From Candidatus Altimarinota bacterium (GTDB lineage Bacteria; Patescibacteriota; Gracilibacteria; UBA4473), in contig JAHDDZ010000013.1 in NCBI GenBank assembly GCA_020629095.1, positions 1 to 16,784 of the forward strand: a stretch of DNA of 16,784 bases. The letters run 5' to 3'. This document shows positions 6,467-13,871 of this stretch, piece after piece. The notes beneath the pieces are model-generated. The model saw only the letters and a program-made list of their open reading frames with translations, was not told the DNA's origin and searched no databases. The position numbers and the translations under genes are program-made. Numbering within the stretch: the stretch's first letter is position 1; each line of letters opens with the position of its first letter.

Positions 6467-7398
6467 TCGTGCGCCCGCAAGGCGCAAATTGCCCCCTGTC
6501 CAGTGGCGATGGCTACCTGCTTATAGACATTGTCACAGCAATCACCCCCAGCAAAAACACCCGATTGACTTGTTTCGCAGTCACGGTTAATGATGATTTG
6601 GTTTTGGTCATCTGTCATCAAAAAGCCACTCAGCCACGCCGTGTTTGGCGTCATGCCGATGCTCTCAAAAATGCCTTCGCAGGGGAGTTCATAGGTTTCT
6701 CCATCTTTGGTTTTATATCGCACACCGCGCACCCAGGGGCGATCACTTAAATAAATCTCCTCAACCAGTGCGTCATAGATAACCGAAATAGCCTCGTGTC
6801 GGCGGACTTGTTCTTGCACGCAGTCGACCCCTTTTAAGGTGCTTATGTTGGTAATAATCGTAATTTCATTTGTCACTTTTGTCAGCTGCAGCGCGACCTC
6901 CATGCCGCTGTTTCCACCACCGATGACCACGACCTTTTTACTCCGATAGAGGGGCGCGTCACTAGTGGCGCTGAAGCTAAGGCCAGCCCCTTTTTGGGCT
7001 TCTTTTTCGCCAATAATTCCCAACATGCGTGGGCGTTTTCCGCAGGTGATGATGACCGTGTGTGCATCAAACCTGTCGCCTGTTCTGGTTGTAATGCGGT
7101 ACCCGCCGTCTGGCTTTTCTGCTATCTGCTCGGCGTAGCTTTCATTCTGCACCACCAGGCGATATTGCGCCCTATCCATGGCATATATCTCGACATGGCA
7201 CATCATCTGCCCCGCCAGCACAGGCCCCGTTGAACGCACGGTTCCGGTCCAGTTTTGGATGTCTGTGCTCCACTGCAATTGGCCTCCTGTTTTACCACTC
7301 AGCAGCAGGGTGCTCATGCCCCGCCGCGCAGCATATACTGCAGCGGTCATGCCAGCGGGTCCAGCCCCAATGATGATCGTATCAAGCACCTTGGGCAT
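6436..7398 (-). CDS. TrxB/AhpF-like FAD oxidoreductase lacking the CxxC redox pair
   Basis: A 320-aa flavoprotein of the thioredoxin reductase fold: FAD motif DTIIIGAGPAGMTAAVYAAR (6-25), TGGQL (37-41), NAD(P)H motif VVVIGGGNSGMEVA (156-169) and the C-terminal FAD motif GVFAGGDCCDNVYKQVAIATGQG (280-302), which resembles AhpF. The usual redox centre CATC reads SATS (S143, S146; codons AGC and AGT, each one base from Cys). The NADPH-binding HRR..R motif is missing; the segment ITNISTLKGVD recalls AhpF, so NADH may be the donor. Normal disulfide reduction of thioredoxin cannot be expected; the electron acceptor is unknown. Start ATG 7398 puts the FAD motif at the usual place; an in-frame ATG at 7464 would add 22 residues. 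The 3' end overlaps phr tail to tail. Confidence 0.85.
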   Translation of the reverse strand: MPKVLDTIIIGAGPAGMTAAVYAARRGMSTLLLSGKTGGQLQWSTDIQNWTGTVRSTGPVLAGQMMCHVEIYAMDRAQYRLVVQNESYAEQIAEKPDGGYRITTRTGDRFDAHTVIITCGKRPRMLGIIGEKEAQKGAGLSFSATSDAPLYRSKKVVVIGGGNSGMEVALQLTKVTNEITIITNISTLKGVDCVQEQVRRHEAISVIYDALVEEIYLSDRPWVRGVRYKTKDGETYELPCEGIFESIGMTPNTAWLSGFLMTDDQNQIIINRDCETSQSGVFAGGDCCDNVYKQVAIATGQGAICALRAHDYLTERGLLA

Positions 7399-7465
7399 AT
7401 GCGGTGGCAGCGACACACGGCACACTTTTTTTCGGTTCCAGTCTTTTCCGGTTGACGGGTTCATG

Positions 7466-7497
7466 TTGACGAGGGCGTTTTTTATCACTACAGTATA
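7466..7497. promoter_or_regulatory. Divergent promoter region: lipoprotein gene (+) and flavoprotein gene (-)
   Basis: The 121-bp gap between the start codons at 7398 (minus) and 7520 (plus) holds, on plus, TTGACG (7466-7471), a 17-bp spacer and TACAGT (7489-7494), placing a start near 7501. On minus, TATACT (7497-7492) is a good -10 overlapping the plus one, without a clear -35. The overlap suggests the two directions compete for polymerase. Called by eye. Confidence 0.4.
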
Positions 7498-7519
7498 GCA
7501 GAATATCATATACAAATCC

Positions 7520-7897
7520 ATGCGAAAGTCTCTTCTCCTTCTCGTTTCTCTGATGTTTTTTGGGTGCGGCACACCAGCAGATGCCCCGTCAGAAAGTATG
7601 GAAATTGATGTGAATGGAGTGAACAGCCAGATTGTCATTCCTCGAGAGCTAAATGAAATCTGTGGCAAGGGGTACCCGTCGTGTAACGAGGGGCTGATTT
7701 GTATACGAAAAACAGCGTCAGATGAGAACTTTATATGCAAAGTTCATGACACAAAACCTGACCTAGAGTGTGACCCAAGCGAATGGGCGCGGGTTTGTGC
7801 CGAGCGCGATGGAGTGGAAAACACATATCAAAACTCGTGCTACGCTGAAAAAGGCGGAGCCCAGGTGCTGTATGCCGGCACCTGCGAACAAGCATAA
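7520..7897 (+). CDS. Small cysteine-rich lipoprotein with Kazal-like C-terminus
   Basis: 125 aa. A short basic N-terminus and hydrophobic stretch (MRKSLLLLVSLMFFGC) end at C16, a plausible lipobox cysteine, so a membrane-anchored exported lipoprotein is likely. Eight further cysteines fall into two groups of four. C48-x6-C55-x5-C61-x11-C73 looks like a compact disulfide module (CGKGYPSCNEGLIC). C84-x8-C93-x13-C107-x14-C122 contains VCAERDGVENTYQNSCYAE, close to the Kazal protease-inhibitor pattern (VCG.DG.TY.N.C.A...G.C). The Kazal assignment is by pattern only, and fewer cysteines than the classical six are present. A role in inhibiting proteases or in host or prey contact is speculation. 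No Shine-Dalgarno is seen. It is divergent from the flavoprotein gene and 42 nt ahead of dnaN. Confidence 0.75.
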   Translation: MRKSLLLLVSLMFFGCGTPADAPSESMEIDVNGVNSQIVIPRELNEICGKGYPSCNEGLICIRKTASDENFICKVHDTKPDLECDPSEWARVCAERDGVENTYQNSCYAEKGGAQVLYAGTCEQA

Positions 7898-7939
7898 AAT
7901 CACTTTGTTATTTATTATAAAAGAGGTACCATATAGTTG

Positions 7940-9040
7940 ATGAAAGTAATACTCGACCAGCAACTGCTTCTTTCGTGCCTAAAAACCGTTTCGCGCGCGG
8001 TCAGCACAACCAATACCCTTCCGGTACTAGGAAATATTTTACTAAAAGCTGAAGGCAAAAAATTGCATTTTGCGGCAACAAACCAAGAAATGTACATTCA
8101 GACCAGTTGCGACGCGGCGATCAAAAACGAGGGCAGCTTGACCGTGCCAGCAAAACTGCTGACGAGCTACATCAGCTTGCTGCCCAACACCGACGAAGTG
8201 ACCATCAGCGCAACAGGTGACAACGCGCTAGAGATCAAATCAAAGGCATCTCGAACAAAAATCAAGGGAATCCCAGAGAGCGAATTTCCAGACCTGCCAG
8301 CTGTTACTGGTGGCGTTAGCATCGCTTTGCCTGTTCCAGCCTTTCATTCGTTGGTGCACAAGGTTTCTTTTGCCGCACAAGAAAACGCCTCTCGGCCAGT
8401 TTTAGGCGGTGTTTTCGTGGCAATAGAAGGTACAAATGTGCGGATGGCTGCAACCGATAGCTACCGACTGAGTGAGGTAGAACTGAAGACAGAAAAAGCT
8501 GCAGAGCCAGTGAATTGCCTCATTCCTGTTCGGGCCCTGTTGGAGGCAGATCGCCTATCACAAAAAGAAGAAACAATTGAGCTAAAAATCACAGCAAATC
8601 AGATTGCAATTCAGGCGGGCAGCACTACGCTCGGAAGCCGGTTGATCGACGGCGTCTTCCCAGACTACAAGGCGATCATCCCAAAAAAGCACCTGACAAG
8701 CGCGGTTTTGGACCGCGGCGAACTAGAGCTAGCCGTTCGCCGACTTTCTATTTTTGCTCGACAAAACAACCAGCACATGAAACTTGATATTGGCTCTGAC
8801 AGCGTACGAGTCACGTCTGACAGTACTGAAATTGGTGAGGATGAAAGCACGATCAGTGCGACTGTCACAGGCGCATCAAACGTGATGGCGCTGAATGCTG
8901 ACTACTTGCTAGAAGTGCTTTCTGCCGCATCTTCGGCAGATTCTGTCATCATCGAAATGCAAGAGAAAATGAACCCAGCAGTGATTAAAATAAAAGGACG
9001 AGATGACTTCCTGCACTTGATTATGCCGCTTAAAATGTAG
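7940..9040 (+). CDS. dnaN: DNA polymerase III subunit beta (sliding clamp)
   Basis: The beta clamp is a ring-shaped dimer that tethers DNA polymerase III and partners to DNA. The 366-aa product has the E. coli length. Clamp features: TLPVLGNILL near the N-terminus, TVPAKLL, the segment RPVLGGVFVAIEG followed by ATDSYRLSEVE in the second domain, an internal DYLLEVLSA, and the C-terminal LIMPLKM (usual MPMRL) that forms part of the partner-binding surface. ATG 7940 is preferred; TTG 7937 in frame is an alternative, and AGAGG (7921-7925 area) lies 11-14 nt before them. A TATTAT box at 7913-7918 could be a -10 but has no good -35. dnaN usually sits beside dnaA; here it stands between the lipoprotein and mfd. 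Confidence 0.97.
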   Translation: MKVILDQQLLLSCLKTVSRAVSTTNTLPVLGNILLKAEGKKLHFAATNQEMYIQTSCDAAIKNEGSLTVPAKLLTSYISLLPNTDEVTISATGDNALEIKSKASRTKIKGIPESEFPDLPAVTGGVSIALPVPAFHSLVHKVSFAAQENASRPVLGGVFVAIEGTNVRMAATDSYRLSEVELKTEKAAEPVNCLIPVRALLEADRLSQKEETIELKITANQIAIQAGSTTLGSRLIDGVFPDYKAIIPKKHLTSAVLDRGELELAVRRLSIFARQNNQHMKLDIGSDSVRVTSDSTEIGEDESTISATVTGASNVMALNADYLLEVLSAASSADSVIIEMQEKMNPAVIKIKGRDDFLHLIMPLKM

Positions 9041-9041
9041 C

Positions 9042-9069
9042 TTGCGCAGGCAAAAAAGGTGCCTATAAT
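9042..9069 (+). promoter_or_regulatory. Promoter of mfd
   Basis: A perfect -10 TATAAT (9064-9069) follows a partial -35 TTGCGC (9042-9047) at 16 bp, directly after the dnaN stop. The start would be near 9076, leaving a leader of about 43 nt before the mfd ATG. No strong Shine-Dalgarno is seen in that leader. Inferred from consensus matching only. Confidence 0.5.
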
Positions 9070-9118
9070 AACGGCAAATATGGTGCATTTTGCGCGCCCA
9101 GACTGATAGAATTGTGCT

Positions 9119-12100
9119 ATGAAAATGAACTCAAAGCGGCTGGAATTGCCGTTTTCACTCCCGCTAGACGAACCACTATCTGCTCTGAAAAAGAGTGGGA
9201 ATGCTGTGTTTGTAAATGTTGCAAATGCCTCTGCAAAGTCATTTTTGCTGCAACAACTGGGGCAACAAAAAGAGGTACGAAACATTTTTTGGGCAAGTAA
9301 TAGCGAAAAGGCCGATGTTCTAGAAGCCGCCGCACGACTCTTTTTTGATGGAGAAATTGCTCATTTAGGTGGTGCGCTGAGCGCCGAGGAAACTTATAAA
9401 TTGCTGTCTGCAGTTGAGACAAAAACGCCTCATCTGTTTTTATTTGAAGACATTGTGGCTATTTCAAATCAAAAATTCCCTTCTCCAAAATCACTTAAAG
9501 CTGAAACAATCCTCATAAAAATAGGTGACGAAATTGCCCCCTACAGCTTTTTTGAGGACTTGACCAAAAAAGGATATGCACCATGTGCCGACCCAATAGT
9601 CTCAAAAGGGCAGTTTGTGCGGCGTGGCGATAGCCTTTTTATATGCCCGATAAACACCCAAAAGTGCTTTCGGATAGAGCTTTTTGGAGATGAGGTTGAG
9701 ACAATCTCTGAGTGGAATCAGTCTGAAAAAAAGGTAATAAAAAAAGAAAAAAGTATTGCAATTCCTCCAGCAGATTTTTCTAAAATAAAGAAAAATGAAT
9801 CATTTTTCACACTCATTAAAAAAGCTAAAAATAGCCTTTTTATTGCAGATGATCTGGATGATTTGATCGAGGATGTGCCCATCGAGACAGTCGAGTTCAC
9901 CTCCTTTCCTCCAGACGAAAAAGCCTTTTGGCATATCAACTTTTTTGGCATTTTGCCCTACTATACGCAAGCAGATTTTGTGACAGACATAAAAGAGCGA
10001 CTGCGCCGCGAGTACTCTATTTTAATTTATACGAAGCGATTTGCCGAACTGCAAGGCATTTTGGCCGATAGTCACATTATGTGGTCAACTGACCCGAGCA
10101 ACACGACGCCCAGCACTGTACTGGTATACGAGGCTGATGCAACCGAATTTATGCCGCATAGTTTTCAAAACTCAGAACAAAAAATACTCTTTTTGACCGA
10201 TAGAGAGATTTGGCAGTTTGCGCGAAATCAGCGCCAAAAAAAGGCTATAAGTGGCATGAATACGAACCTGCTGACGAGCCTGAAAACTGGAGATTATGTG
10301 GTGCACATGGATCATGGCTTATCTCGATTTGGAGGAATTGTGCAGCGCGAAATTGGTATTAAAACCAAAAGCACTCGCGAGTATTTACAGCTTGAATATG
10401 CTGAGAAAGATAGGCTCTTTTTACCAGTAGAAAATGCCGAAAAAGTAACGAAGTTTTTGGGGGAAAATGCGCCCAAGCTAACCAAGCTGGACAGTAACGA
10501 CTGGCAGCGAACGCAGAAGAAATTGAAGAAAGAAACGGAAGAAATTGCCGCGGACTTGCTAAAAGTATTTGCCGCAAGAGAAATTGCAAAAGGGAACCGT
10601 TTTGTGGAAACTGATGAAATGCTGGATGACTTTTGTGCGAGTTTTAAATATGAATTGACCCCCGGCCAAGCTGGCGCATGGTATGACGTTGGGCGCGACA
10701 TGGAAAGCCCCCGACCGATGGACCGACTTGTGTGCGGAGACGTGGGATTTGGAAAAACAGAAATCGCTATGCGAGCGGCATTTAAGGCATTTCGAAGCGG
10801 GTACCAAACAGCATTTTTAAGCCCTATCACGATCCTTGCCGAGCAGCACTACGAGAGCTATATGCAGCGAATTGCTGGGAAAAAGTATGGAGTAAAAATT
10901 GCACTTCTGAGCCGATTCCAAAGCGCATCTGAGCAAAAAAAGATATTAGCGGAGATTGAAAAAGGCACGGTAGACATTGTCATTGGAACGCACAGACTGC
11001 TGAGCAAAGACGTGAAATTTAAGAAATTGGGGTTGGTAGTGATCGACGAAGAGCAGCGATTTGGCGTGAAACAAAAAGAAAAACTGAAAGCCATGCGGGC
11101 AAATATCGACCTACTGACGTTAACCGCAACACCAATTCCGCGCACGCTCAACCTCAGCTTGAATAAGCTAAAAGAAATAAGCACCATCACCACGCCGCCT
11201 CCAGGGCGACTTCCGGTCATTACCGAGGTGCGAAGATACAGCCCCGTGCTCATCCGTGAGCGAATCTTGGCCGAGATTGAGCGTGAGGGGCAGATTTATT
11301 TTTTGCACAACGAAGTAAAAACAATCGAGGAACAGGCCCACCAAATCCGCCAACTGGTGCCTGAGGCCCGCGTGGTTGTGGCGCACGGACAGATGACTCC
11401 AAAGGATTTGGAAGACCGAATTCATCAGTTTAAAGAGGGGGAATTTGACGTGTTAGTAGCCTCAACAATTATCGAAAATGGGATTGACTTGGCGCGAGCA
11501 AATACGCTGATTGTAAACAAAGCTGACAAGTTTGGCCTATCGCAATTATATCAGCTGCGAGGGCGAGTTGGGCGATCTCGCACACAGGCATATGCCTACT
11601 TTTTATATCAAAAACAGCGGCTGGAACCCGAAGCCAAAAAGCGCCTGCGAGCTATAGTTGAGGCATCAGAGCTCGGATCTGGGTTTCAAATTGCTATGCG
11701 AGATTTAGAGATTCGTGGGGCTGGTGAGCTCCTTGGTGCTAGTCAGTCAGGGGCAATGCGCACGGTCGGGGTCAGTCACTTCATGCGGATATTGCACCAG
11801 ACAATTGAAAAAATGAAATCGGGCGAGATGAGTAATGAAGTTGATGCAAGCCCCGAGGAAAGCGTGAGCGTGGAGGTGCCACTGAGCGCATACATCCCCA
11901 GCACATACATTCCCAGCACAGACGAAAAAATCCGTATTTATCAAGAACTGGCCGGTGTCAGCTCACTTGAATATTTGACCGAAATGAAGCATGAATTGCT
12001 GAATAGTTATGGAAAGTTACCCGAATCTGTTGAAAATCTGTGCCGGGTTATCCGCCTCAAAATCATGCTAAAAGCCGCGCATCTCGGCGCTGTGCGCATC

Positions 12101-12334
12101 GCCCAAGCATCTGCCAAAAACTACGAAATCATCCTCCGAATGGGCAAAGGATTTTCACCTGAACAGATCTTTGGCCTAGTGCAAATGAGCCCACGTCAGT
12201 GGACAGTGACCGCCGAGGCCCTGAAACTAAAAATACCAAATTTGAATATGACTTGGTACGAAGACCTAACAGCCGATATTGCTCTTTTGCTGCCCCAAAA
12301 AAAGAAAGAAAAGACGCCTAAACAGAAGTCGTAG
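9119..12334 (+). CDS. mfd: Transcription-repair coupling factor Mfd
   Basis: Mfd is a DNA translocase that displaces RNA polymerase stalled at lesions and recruits UvrA. 1071 aa (E. coli 1148). Order: UvrB-like N-terminal module (about 1-340, with GQFVRRGDSLFICP at 164-177 and RIELFGDEVE at 185-194); RNA-polymerase-interacting CarD-like domain (about 386-445, GDYVVHMDHGLSRFGG); helicase core with Walker A GDVGFGKTE (540-548), DEEQRFG (643-649), TATPIPRT (669-676) and QLRGRVGRSRTQAYAYF (812-828); C-terminal TRCF domain (about 920-1020). A short tandem YIPSTYIPST is at 925-934. The start is ATG 9119; an in-frame ATG at 9125 is possible. The N-terminal third is much more AT-rich than the helicase core. 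The 3' end overlaps the convergent MBL gene by 17 bp. Confidence 0.97.
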   Translation: MKMNSKRLELPFSLPLDEPLSALKKSGNAVFVNVANASAKSFLLQQLGQQKEVRNIFWASNSEKADVLEAAARLFFDGEIAHLGGALSAEETYKLLSAVETKTPHLFLFEDIVAISNQKFPSPKSLKAETILIKIGDEIAPYSFFEDLTKKGYAPCADPIVSKGQFVRRGDSLFICPINTQKCFRIELFGDEVETISEWNQSEKKVIKKEKSIAIPPADFSKIKKNESFFTLIKKAKNSLFIADDLDDLIEDVPIETVEFTSFPPDEKAFWHINFFGILPYYTQADFVTDIKERLRREYSILIYTKRFAELQGILADSHIMWSTDPSNTTPSTVLVYEADATEFMPHSFQNSEQKILFLTDREIWQFARNQRQKKAISGMNTNLLTSLKTGDYVVHMDHGLSRFGGIVQREIGIKTKSTREYLQLEYAEKDRLFLPVENAEKVTKFLGENAPKLTKLDSNDWQRTQKKLKKETEEIAADLLKVFAAREIAKGNRFVETDEMLDDFCASFKYELTPGQAGAWYDVGRDMESPRPMDRLVCGDVGFGKTEIAMRAAFKAFRSGYQTAFLSPITILAEQHYESYMQRIAGKKYGVKIALLSRFQSASEQKKILAEIEKGTVDIVIGTHRLLSKDVKFKKLGLVVIDEEQRFGVKQKEKLKAMRANIDLLTLTATPIPRTLNLSLNKLKEISTITTPPPGRLPVITEVRRYSPVLIRERILAEIEREGQIYFLHNEVKTIEEQAHQIRQLVPEARVVVAHGQMTPKDLEDRIHQFKEGEFDVLVASTIIENGIDLARANTLIVNKADKFGLSQLYQLRGRVGRSRTQAYAYFLYQKQRLEPEAKKRLRAIVEASELGSGFQIAMRDLEIRGAGELLGASQSGAMRTVGVSHFMRILHQTIEKMKSGEMSNEVDASPEESVSVEVPLSAYIPSTYIPSTDEKIRIYQELAGVSSLEYLTEMKHELLNSYGKLPESVENLCRVIRLKIMLKAAHLGAVRIAQASAKNYEIILRMGKGFSPEQIFGLVQMSPRQWTVTAEALKLKIPNLNMTWYEDLTADIALLLPQKKKEKTPKQKS

Positions 12335-13823
12335 GCGGCACATCCATCGGCAATTCACACTCCAGAAGGTCACAATAAGTTGATGCAACCTCGTTTTCAT
12401 AGTTCAGCTTGTGCAGTTTTTTGTCTTGCCCCAGCTCAAAAATCTGCCCTGGTTTTGGAATGGTAATCTCAGTTTTGTGCAAATTGTCTCGCTTTTGCAG
12501 CTCGGCTTTATAGGTCATCATTGGCTCTAATTCGCCATGCACCAGGAACATATCAGATGGCGAACCGACCTTGCTGGAAAAGTTGAGCAGGCCTGTTTGG
12601 TCTGCGTGGCCACTAAATGCCCGGAAATTAGCCACTGTCGCATTTAGCGCGAACTCGTCACCAAAGATTTTGATCGGGTTTTTCTTCTCAACAATGTTTC
12701 GCCCAAGCGTGTTTTGCGCCATAAATCCAACCACCAGCACCATGTTGTTTGGATCGGTAATGTGGTTTTTCAGGTGGTGGCGAATGCGCCCAGCCTCGCA
12801 CATTCCGCTCGCGCTAATGATAATACAACTACCCGGAAAGTGGTTCAGTGACTTGCTTTCCTCCAGACTGCGGGTGAACTGCACGCCGTCGCAGCCGTCA
12901 CAAAATGGGTCTTTTCCGCTTTGCAGCATCAGCGCCATTTCTGCATCAAAAATCTCTGGATGAATGCGGAAAATATCAGTTGCTTTTTGCGCTAGCGGAC
13001 TATCCACAAACGTCGGTATTGCCGGTATTTTCCCTTTCAAAATGAGTTGCCGCAGCACATAAAGAACTTCTTGCGTGCGCCCCACTGCAAACGCCGGAAT
13101 GATAATTTTTCCACCGCGCGCGTGCACTTCATTTATTTCTTTTGCCACATCATCTTCAATTTCAATCAGGTCGTCGTGCAGGCGATTTCCGTACGTACTT
13201 TCTGAGATAAAAATATCCAAGTTTTCCAGCTGCCCTGGGTCATTTAAAATGGGCAAATCAGCTCGCCCAAGGTCGCCCGTGAACCCAAGCCGTACATGGT
13301 GGCCGGTGTCTCTGTCGTCAATTTCCAGCTCTACCAGCGCAGAACCAAGCACGTGCCCCGCTTCCATAAATCGCACTTTGACGCCATCAACAGGGCTAAA
13401 CGACTGGCCGTAGGCCACTGACCGAAAGTGAGTCATGGCGCGAGTTGCGTCCGCGATAGTATACAGCGGCGCGCCCACAACTGCTTTTTCCTTTTCGCGC
13501 AGCCACTCAAAATCTTTCTCTTGGATGTAAGCGCTATCTGGCAGCATAATCGAGCACAAATCTCGCGTAGCGTGTGTGCAAAAAATCTGCCCCGTGAAGC
13601 CATTTTTAACCAGTAGCGGCAGTAGTCCCGCATGGTCAATATGCGCATGGCTGAGAACTACAGCGTCAATCATGTGCGCTGCAAATGGGAAATTCCGGTT
13701 GAGAATTTCAGAGTTTTTTCGGTGTCCTTGAAACAGCCCGCAGTCAAGCAGCAGCCGCTTTCCGTTAACCTCTATGAGGTGTTTTGAGCCTGTTACGTTC
13801 ATCGCAGCGCCAGCAAAAATCAT
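12318..13823 (-). CDS. Metallo-beta-lactamase / beta-CASP RNase-like protein
   Basis: 501 aa from the preferred start. MBL domain with HxHxDH motif SHAHIDHAG (H59, H61, D63, H64), H157 (EAGHVLGSA) and D184 (FTGDLG). The inserted beta-CASP domain and RMMBL tail show ESTYGNR (208-214), PAFAVGRTQEV (243-253), SASGMCEAGR (337-346), SGHAD (H406) and VHGE (H429). This is the CPSF/Ysh1-like bacterial branch, probably a zinc-dependent ribonuclease; exact substrates are unknown, and it is not RNase J by length or layout. The start is ATG 13823 because GAGG (13835-13832) lies 8 nt before it; GTG 13832 and ATG 13829 in frame are alternatives, and a -10 box at 13843-13838 would place the mRNA 5' end close to those. 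It converges on mfd, overlapping by 17 bp. Confidence 0.92.
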   Translation of the reverse strand: MIFAGAAMNVTGSKHLIEVNGKRLLLDCGLFQGHRKNSEILNRNFPFAAHMIDAVVLSHAHIDHAGLLPLLVKNGFTGQIFCTHATRDLCSIMLPDSAYIQEKDFEWLREKEKAVVGAPLYTIADATRAMTHFRSVAYGQSFSPVDGVKVRFMEAGHVLGSALVELEIDDRDTGHHVRLGFTGDLGRADLPILNDPGQLENLDIFISESTYGNRLHDDLIEIEDDVAKEINEVHARGGKIIIPAFAVGRTQEVLYVLRQLILKGKIPAIPTFVDSPLAQKATDIFRIHPEIFDAEMALMLQSGKDPFCDGCDGVQFTRSLEESKSLNHFPGSCIIISASGMCEAGRIRHHLKNHITDPNNMVLVVGFMAQNTLGRNIVEKKNPIKIFGDEFALNATVANFRAFSGHADQTGLLNFSSKVGSPSDMFLVHGELEPMMTYKAELQKRDNLHKTEITIPKPGQIFELGQDKKLHKLNYENEVASTYCDLLECELPMDVPPTTSV

Positions 13824-13837
13824 TTTCATCACCTCGC

Positions 13838-13852
13838 ATTATACCCTATAAT
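13838..13852. promoter_or_regulatory. Back-to-back TATAAT boxes (divergent promoter MBL gene / tpiA)
   Basis: The sequence ATTATA-CCC-TATAAT is a perfect inverted repeat. Read rightwards TATAAT (13847-13852) is a consensus -10 for tpiA, with TTTTCA (13823-13828) as a possible -35 at 18 bp and a start near 13859. Read leftwards TATAAT (13843-13838) is a consensus -10 for the MBL gene, with a start near 13831. It could also be a repressor operator. Confidence 0.55.
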
Positions 13853-13871
13853 CTGAAAAAAAGCGAGTAAC

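Noticed and set aside
7399..7740. N-terminal extension of the flavoprotein gene to an in-frame ATG at 7740
   Set aside because: It would add 114 residues with no family similarity and run through the lipoprotein gene on the other strand. The FAD motif follows directly after the ATG at 7398.
11890..11922. Tandem YIPSTYIPST repeat in Mfd
   Set aside because: The family has a conserved AYIP..YI. segment at this place; the repeat is short and probably a chance likeness.
13000..13008. DnaA-box-like CTATCCACA and a possible oriC near dnaN
   Set aside because: It is a single imperfect site inside the MBL gene, 4 kb from dnaN. No cluster of DnaA boxes and no dnaA were found.
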